From: Flavobacteriales bacterium UBA952
GTDB lineage: Bacteria > Bacteroidota > Bacteroidia > Flavobacteriales_D > Crocinitomicaceae
Reading direction: 5' to 3'
Length of the DNA stretch: 64,000 nt
NCBI GenBank assembly: GCA_002293185.1
Contig: DBCS01000004.1
Span: 62,001-126,000 of the forward strand
Shown here: piece by piece, positions 61,580 through 64,000 of the stretch
How positions within the stretch are numbered: the stretch's first letter is position 1
Layout of the letters: every line of letters begins with the position of its first letter
The notes under the pieces: generated by a model
Seen by the model: only the letters and a program-made list of their open reading frames with translations
Told to the model about the DNA's origin: nothing
The model's database searches: none
Position numbers and translations under genes: made by a program

Positions 61580-63492
61580 TAGGAGACATTAAAGAAACCA
61601 GCCATTGACTTTTGTGGAACTTCAAGAAGTAATTTATTAGTGTTTTTGAGTTCTATTGTGTAAAAATAGGTACCCTCTTTCACTAATTGATTATTCACTT
61701 TCCCATCCCATATATCGTGTTTTCCTGTCTCTAAGTTACCTTCAAAATAGAAAATTAGATTTCCATATCTATTATGTACACTGATACTACACTCCACATC
61801 TAAAGTAAAATCTAAAGTAAAAAAGTCATTTATTCCATCATTGTTTGGCGTAATTATATTTGGAACCGAACAATATAAGTAAGGATATATGGAGATTTGC
61901 TGTTTTGTTGTATCTGTACAAGTACTGTCAAAATCAAAAGAAACAAGCTGAATTTGATATTCGCCAGGGTTAAGGAATTTTATTTTATTGTCTGTTATAA
62001 CATAATTTGTATCATCTACGCTCCAAATATAGTTTTCAGCATTTATTGAGTTATTATTAATTTGAATGTATTCATTTACAAAACCATATTCAGAGGAAAA
62101 GCTAAAATCTGAAATCGTATTTATAACTTGTTCAATTTCAACTAATGTATCAAGGTAACAACCGTTCCCATCCATAATTCGAATTTGTTGTATTCCAGCA
62201 GGAAGATTTGTAAAAGTTGCAGTGTTTTGATTAGGGCCCTGATTAATTTGATAGGTTAAAGGAAGAGTACAGTTAGTGTTAGTTTGAATTTCCAACGAAC
62301 CAGTATTAGTTGCGCAAATACTTGGACTAGTTTGAATTTCTAAAATTGTAGGATTGTTTCTTACTTGAACACTAATGGGTCTGACTACTGAACAAGAGTC
62401 ACTTGTCCAAATTCTAACAGTAATTAATTGAGAAGAATCGGATACAAAAATTGGGTTTGCACAATTTGAACAACTTAAGTTTTCTGATGGGCTCCATTCA
62501 TAGGCAATTCCGCCGGTAGCATAAAGTTGCAAAGGTGAATTGGCACAAATCGTAGTGTCATTTATTGTTGTTACATGACTAGTTTCACAGGTTGTTCCGT
62601 GCTCAATAAAAAATTCATTGTAAATGTTATACGGTGGGGATGGGGCGTTCATTTCCCAAGAAAGTTTCCAATTTAAGCTGTGATTCGGATTTACCAAGTT
62701 TTCACAATTAATTAAAGCATCGTACCCATTCACGTAATAATCGGGGGTATCATTAGAAAGTCCAAATAATTCATTGTTTTCAAAATAGAAGCAGCCTTGA
62801 GGGCCATCACTCGTTAAATTCCCTTCGCCTTCTAAAAGACCAGCGTTATAAATTCCATTGTTAAAACTTAAAAAACTCCCATCGCCAGGGGTCCATTCAG
62901 ATATTCTAGAAGCACAAATAGCCCAACCCACGTCAGACGAGCTGGTTATTTCATTCATGTAAGTTAGTAGAAAATCTGATGAATATTGTTCATCTTGATT
63001 ATTAATAAGAATGTATGAACTAGTGAGATCTAGATTAGGATTTTCGTACAAAATATATACATAAACCGTACTAAAAATACAACCAAAACATTCGCTAACA
63101 TTTGGAATTCCGATTAAAAATGTACTATCAATGGATTCAATACTTTGAGTAACGTCCAATGAGTGAATGTAAATATTAGGGGCAGTGGAAAGGTTGCTTG
63201 CATTAAACGCACTTATTCTTGATTGAGAATTAAAAGTAAAATTTGTATCACCAAGAGTAATATTGAAATCGATAAAAGGCAAGGAATTATTCCAATATTC
63301 TGTGCCAAATAAGAATGCTTTTCTTATGGTACTTCCTGGAGCAATATGGACTTTCAACGTGTCACTTCCTCCAGCCATCAGAGTAGAAAATCCGGCGCCA
63401 GTAACACCACAGTGACAATTATCCTGATAGTATAATATCTGAGAATAAATTGTCAGTGGGACACAAAATATAAGTAATTGAAGAATCCTCAT
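61576..63492 (-). CDS. Large secreted protein with gliding-motility-type C-terminus
   Basis: A 638-residue exported protein; the signal peptide ends near residue 17. The N-terminal half has no family I recognise (CHCGVTGAGFSTLMAGGSDT...). A cysteine-rich Ig-like module follows near residue 320 (TTICANSPLQLYATGGIAYEWSPSENLSCSNC), then PKD-like modules, and a gliding-type domain (VPNIITPNNDGINDFFTL, VHNRYGNLIFYF, DIWDGKVNNQLVKEGTYFYTI). It is probably exported by T9SS. Gene order suggests co-transcription with the upstream T9SS gene at 63508-64000 (15 nt gap). Confidence 0.82.
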   Translation of the reverse strand: MRILQLLIFCVPLTIYSQILYYQDNCHCGVTGAGFSTLMAGGSDTLKVHIAPGSTIRKAFLFGTEYWNNSLPFIDFNITLGDTNFTFNSQSRISAFNASNLSTAPNIYIHSLDVTQSIESIDSTFLIGIPNVSECFGCIFSTVYVYILYENPNLDLTSSYILINNQDEQYSSDFLLTYMNEITSSSDVGWAICASRISEWTPGDGSFLSFNNGIYNAGLLEGEGNLTSDGPQGCFYFENNELFGLSNDTPDYYVNGYDALINCENLVNPNHSLNWKLSWEMNAPSPPYNIYNEFFIEHGTTCETSHVTTINDTTICANSPLQLYATGGIAYEWSPSENLSCSNCANPIFVSDSSQLITVRIWTSDSCSVVRPISVQVRNNPTILEIQTSPSICATNTGSLEIQTNTNCTLPLTYQINQGPNQNTATFTNLPAGIQQIRIMDGNGCYLDTLVEIEQVINTISDFSFSSEYGFVNEYIQINNNSINAENYIWSVDDTNYVITDNKIKFLNPGEYQIQLVSFDFDSTCTDTTKQQISIYPYLYCSVPNIITPNNDGINDFFTLDFTLDVECSISVHNRYGNLIFYFEGNLETGKHDIWDGKVNNQLVKEGTYFYTIELKNTNKLLLEVPQKSMAGFFNVSY

Positions 63493-63507
63493 TTTGCTTG
63501 CTAAACT

Positions 63508-64000
63508 TTATTTTTCTAACACAACTTTATTTCGCTCATGCTTTAGATCATTTAAAATAAACTCAATAACATATTCGCCATTACTAAGATTTGAAATATC
63601 AATTTTCGATTGTGCAGTTTCTTTGAAATTTGTAGATAATACAAGGTTTCCTTTGATATCGTATACGGCTATTTTTAGATCAGAAATCAATTCTTCAGAA
63701 ATGAAATTGATTTCGCCGTTAGAAGGTATTGGGAAAACTTTAATTATATTTTTTGTCTCTGGATTATTTAATACGTTGTTAATTTGAGAGGATCGTGTGC
63801 CGTAAAAATCTAAAATATCTGGAGAGCTTGTCATGTTGCCATGGTAGGTCAATAATATATTTAATACCTCTTTCAATGCAGGGTCATTTGTCAGGCAATG
63901 AAGCAGATTGACACTATCAACAAAAGATGAAGATTCTTCCATTAGTTGATCGATGCTATTCGTGCCGTATAGACGTTTATTAATTTCAGTTAAAATTTCA
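63508..64000 (-). CDS. T9SS type A sorting-domain protein, C-terminal part (cut by window edge)
   Basis: The frame is open from base 64000 to the stop at 63508, 163 codons, so the N-terminus lies beyond the window; the ATG at 63942 is internal. The last 75 residues carry a T9SS type A sorting domain: IIKVFPIPSNGEINFISEE, LKIAVYDIKGNLVLSTNF, ISNLSNGEYVIEFIL, ending with basic residues and VVLEK. The part before it is helical. It is 15 nt upstream of the next T9SS cargo gene. Confidence 0.8.
   Translation of the reverse strand, partial: EILTEINKRLYGTNSIDQLMEESSSFVDSVNLLHCLTNDPALKEVLNILLTYHGNMTSSPDILDFYGTRSSQINNVLNNPETKNIIKVFPIPSNGEINFISEELISDLKIAVYDIKGNLVLSTNFKETAQSKIDISNLSNGEYVIEFILNDLKHERNKVVLEK

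Noticed and set aside
49860..64000. A second copy of the tRNA-Ser 3' end as the right attachment site.
   Set aside because: I read through the region and saw no second copy of the last 20 bases of the tRNA; the right end may lie outside the window.
1..64000. CRISPR arrays, rRNA genes and complete insertion sequences.
   Set aside because: No regularly spaced repeats of 25-40 nt, no rRNA stretches and no transposase-like reading frames were seen.

Overview
The window reads as a chromosomal segment of a Bacteroidota bacterium, most likely Flavobacteriales. Four signs support this. Several secreted proteins end in type IX secretion (T9SS) sorting domains or gliding-motility-type C-termini. Promoters match the Bacteroidota form, TTG then about 19 nt then TAnnTTTG. 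A DUF4248 protein and a Bacteroidetes-type tyrosine recombinase are present. The housekeeping genes (IspH of about 400 residues, GH92, S9, M13 and S8 peptidases) also resemble Flavobacteriia. I cannot name a genus from the sequence alone.

Positions 1-49,750 are ordinary core genome. In order they hold: rpsA (cut by the window edge), yqgE, ppx-hisS, an M13 peptidase with a GNAT gene, a von Willebrand-type membrane protein, thiolase-GH92, an SRPBCC gene, an ABC exporter operon with a LolA-like partner, an FkbM methyltransferase with a lipoprotein, an S9 peptidase with a GNAT gene, trxB, an S8 peptidase, a TerC gene and the zwf-pgl-edd operon (upper Entner-Doudoroff route, no eda seen). These are followed by two large adhesin-like proteins with gliding-type C-termini, ispH with a corrinoid adenosyltransferase, an aminotransferase, an ECF sigma factor, ffh with an S2P-type protease, a TPR-ribH-glmM operon, a TonB-type outer-membrane protein, and a menaquinone operon (menI-like, menF, menD) that continues into a second TerC gene and an unknown gene.

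At 49,804 a tRNA-Ser(UGA) with its own consensus promoter marks the start of an accessory region. Directly behind it lie a terminator, a family of 14-bp GTAC-bounded repeats, a tyrosine recombinase and an overlapping DUF4248 gene, which is the usual layout of an integrated element at a tRNA 3' end. DNA from about 51,650 to the window end is visibly more AT-rich. The first cargo is an AAA ATPase plus DUF4435/TOPRIM pair that matches the PARIS anti-phage system (AriA/AriB). Next come a three-gene cell-surface cluster (tail-fibre-like protein, T9SS adhesin, small outer-membrane protein) and a tightly coupled four-gene unit (104-aa protein with a CPGGCG tail, seven-helix membrane protein, DesK-type histidine kinase, NarL/LuxR-type regulator). 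Two more T9SS cargo proteins follow, the last cut by the window edge. No second attachment site was seen, so the right end of the element is unknown.

The most notable observations are the PARIS-like pair next to the integrase, the four-gene signalling unit with an uncharacterised small protein, and a set of genes whose -7 promoter element lies only 4-5 nt before the start codon. The tRNA promoter in the same window shows the same spacing to the mature RNA 5' end, so these mRNAs are probably leaderless.
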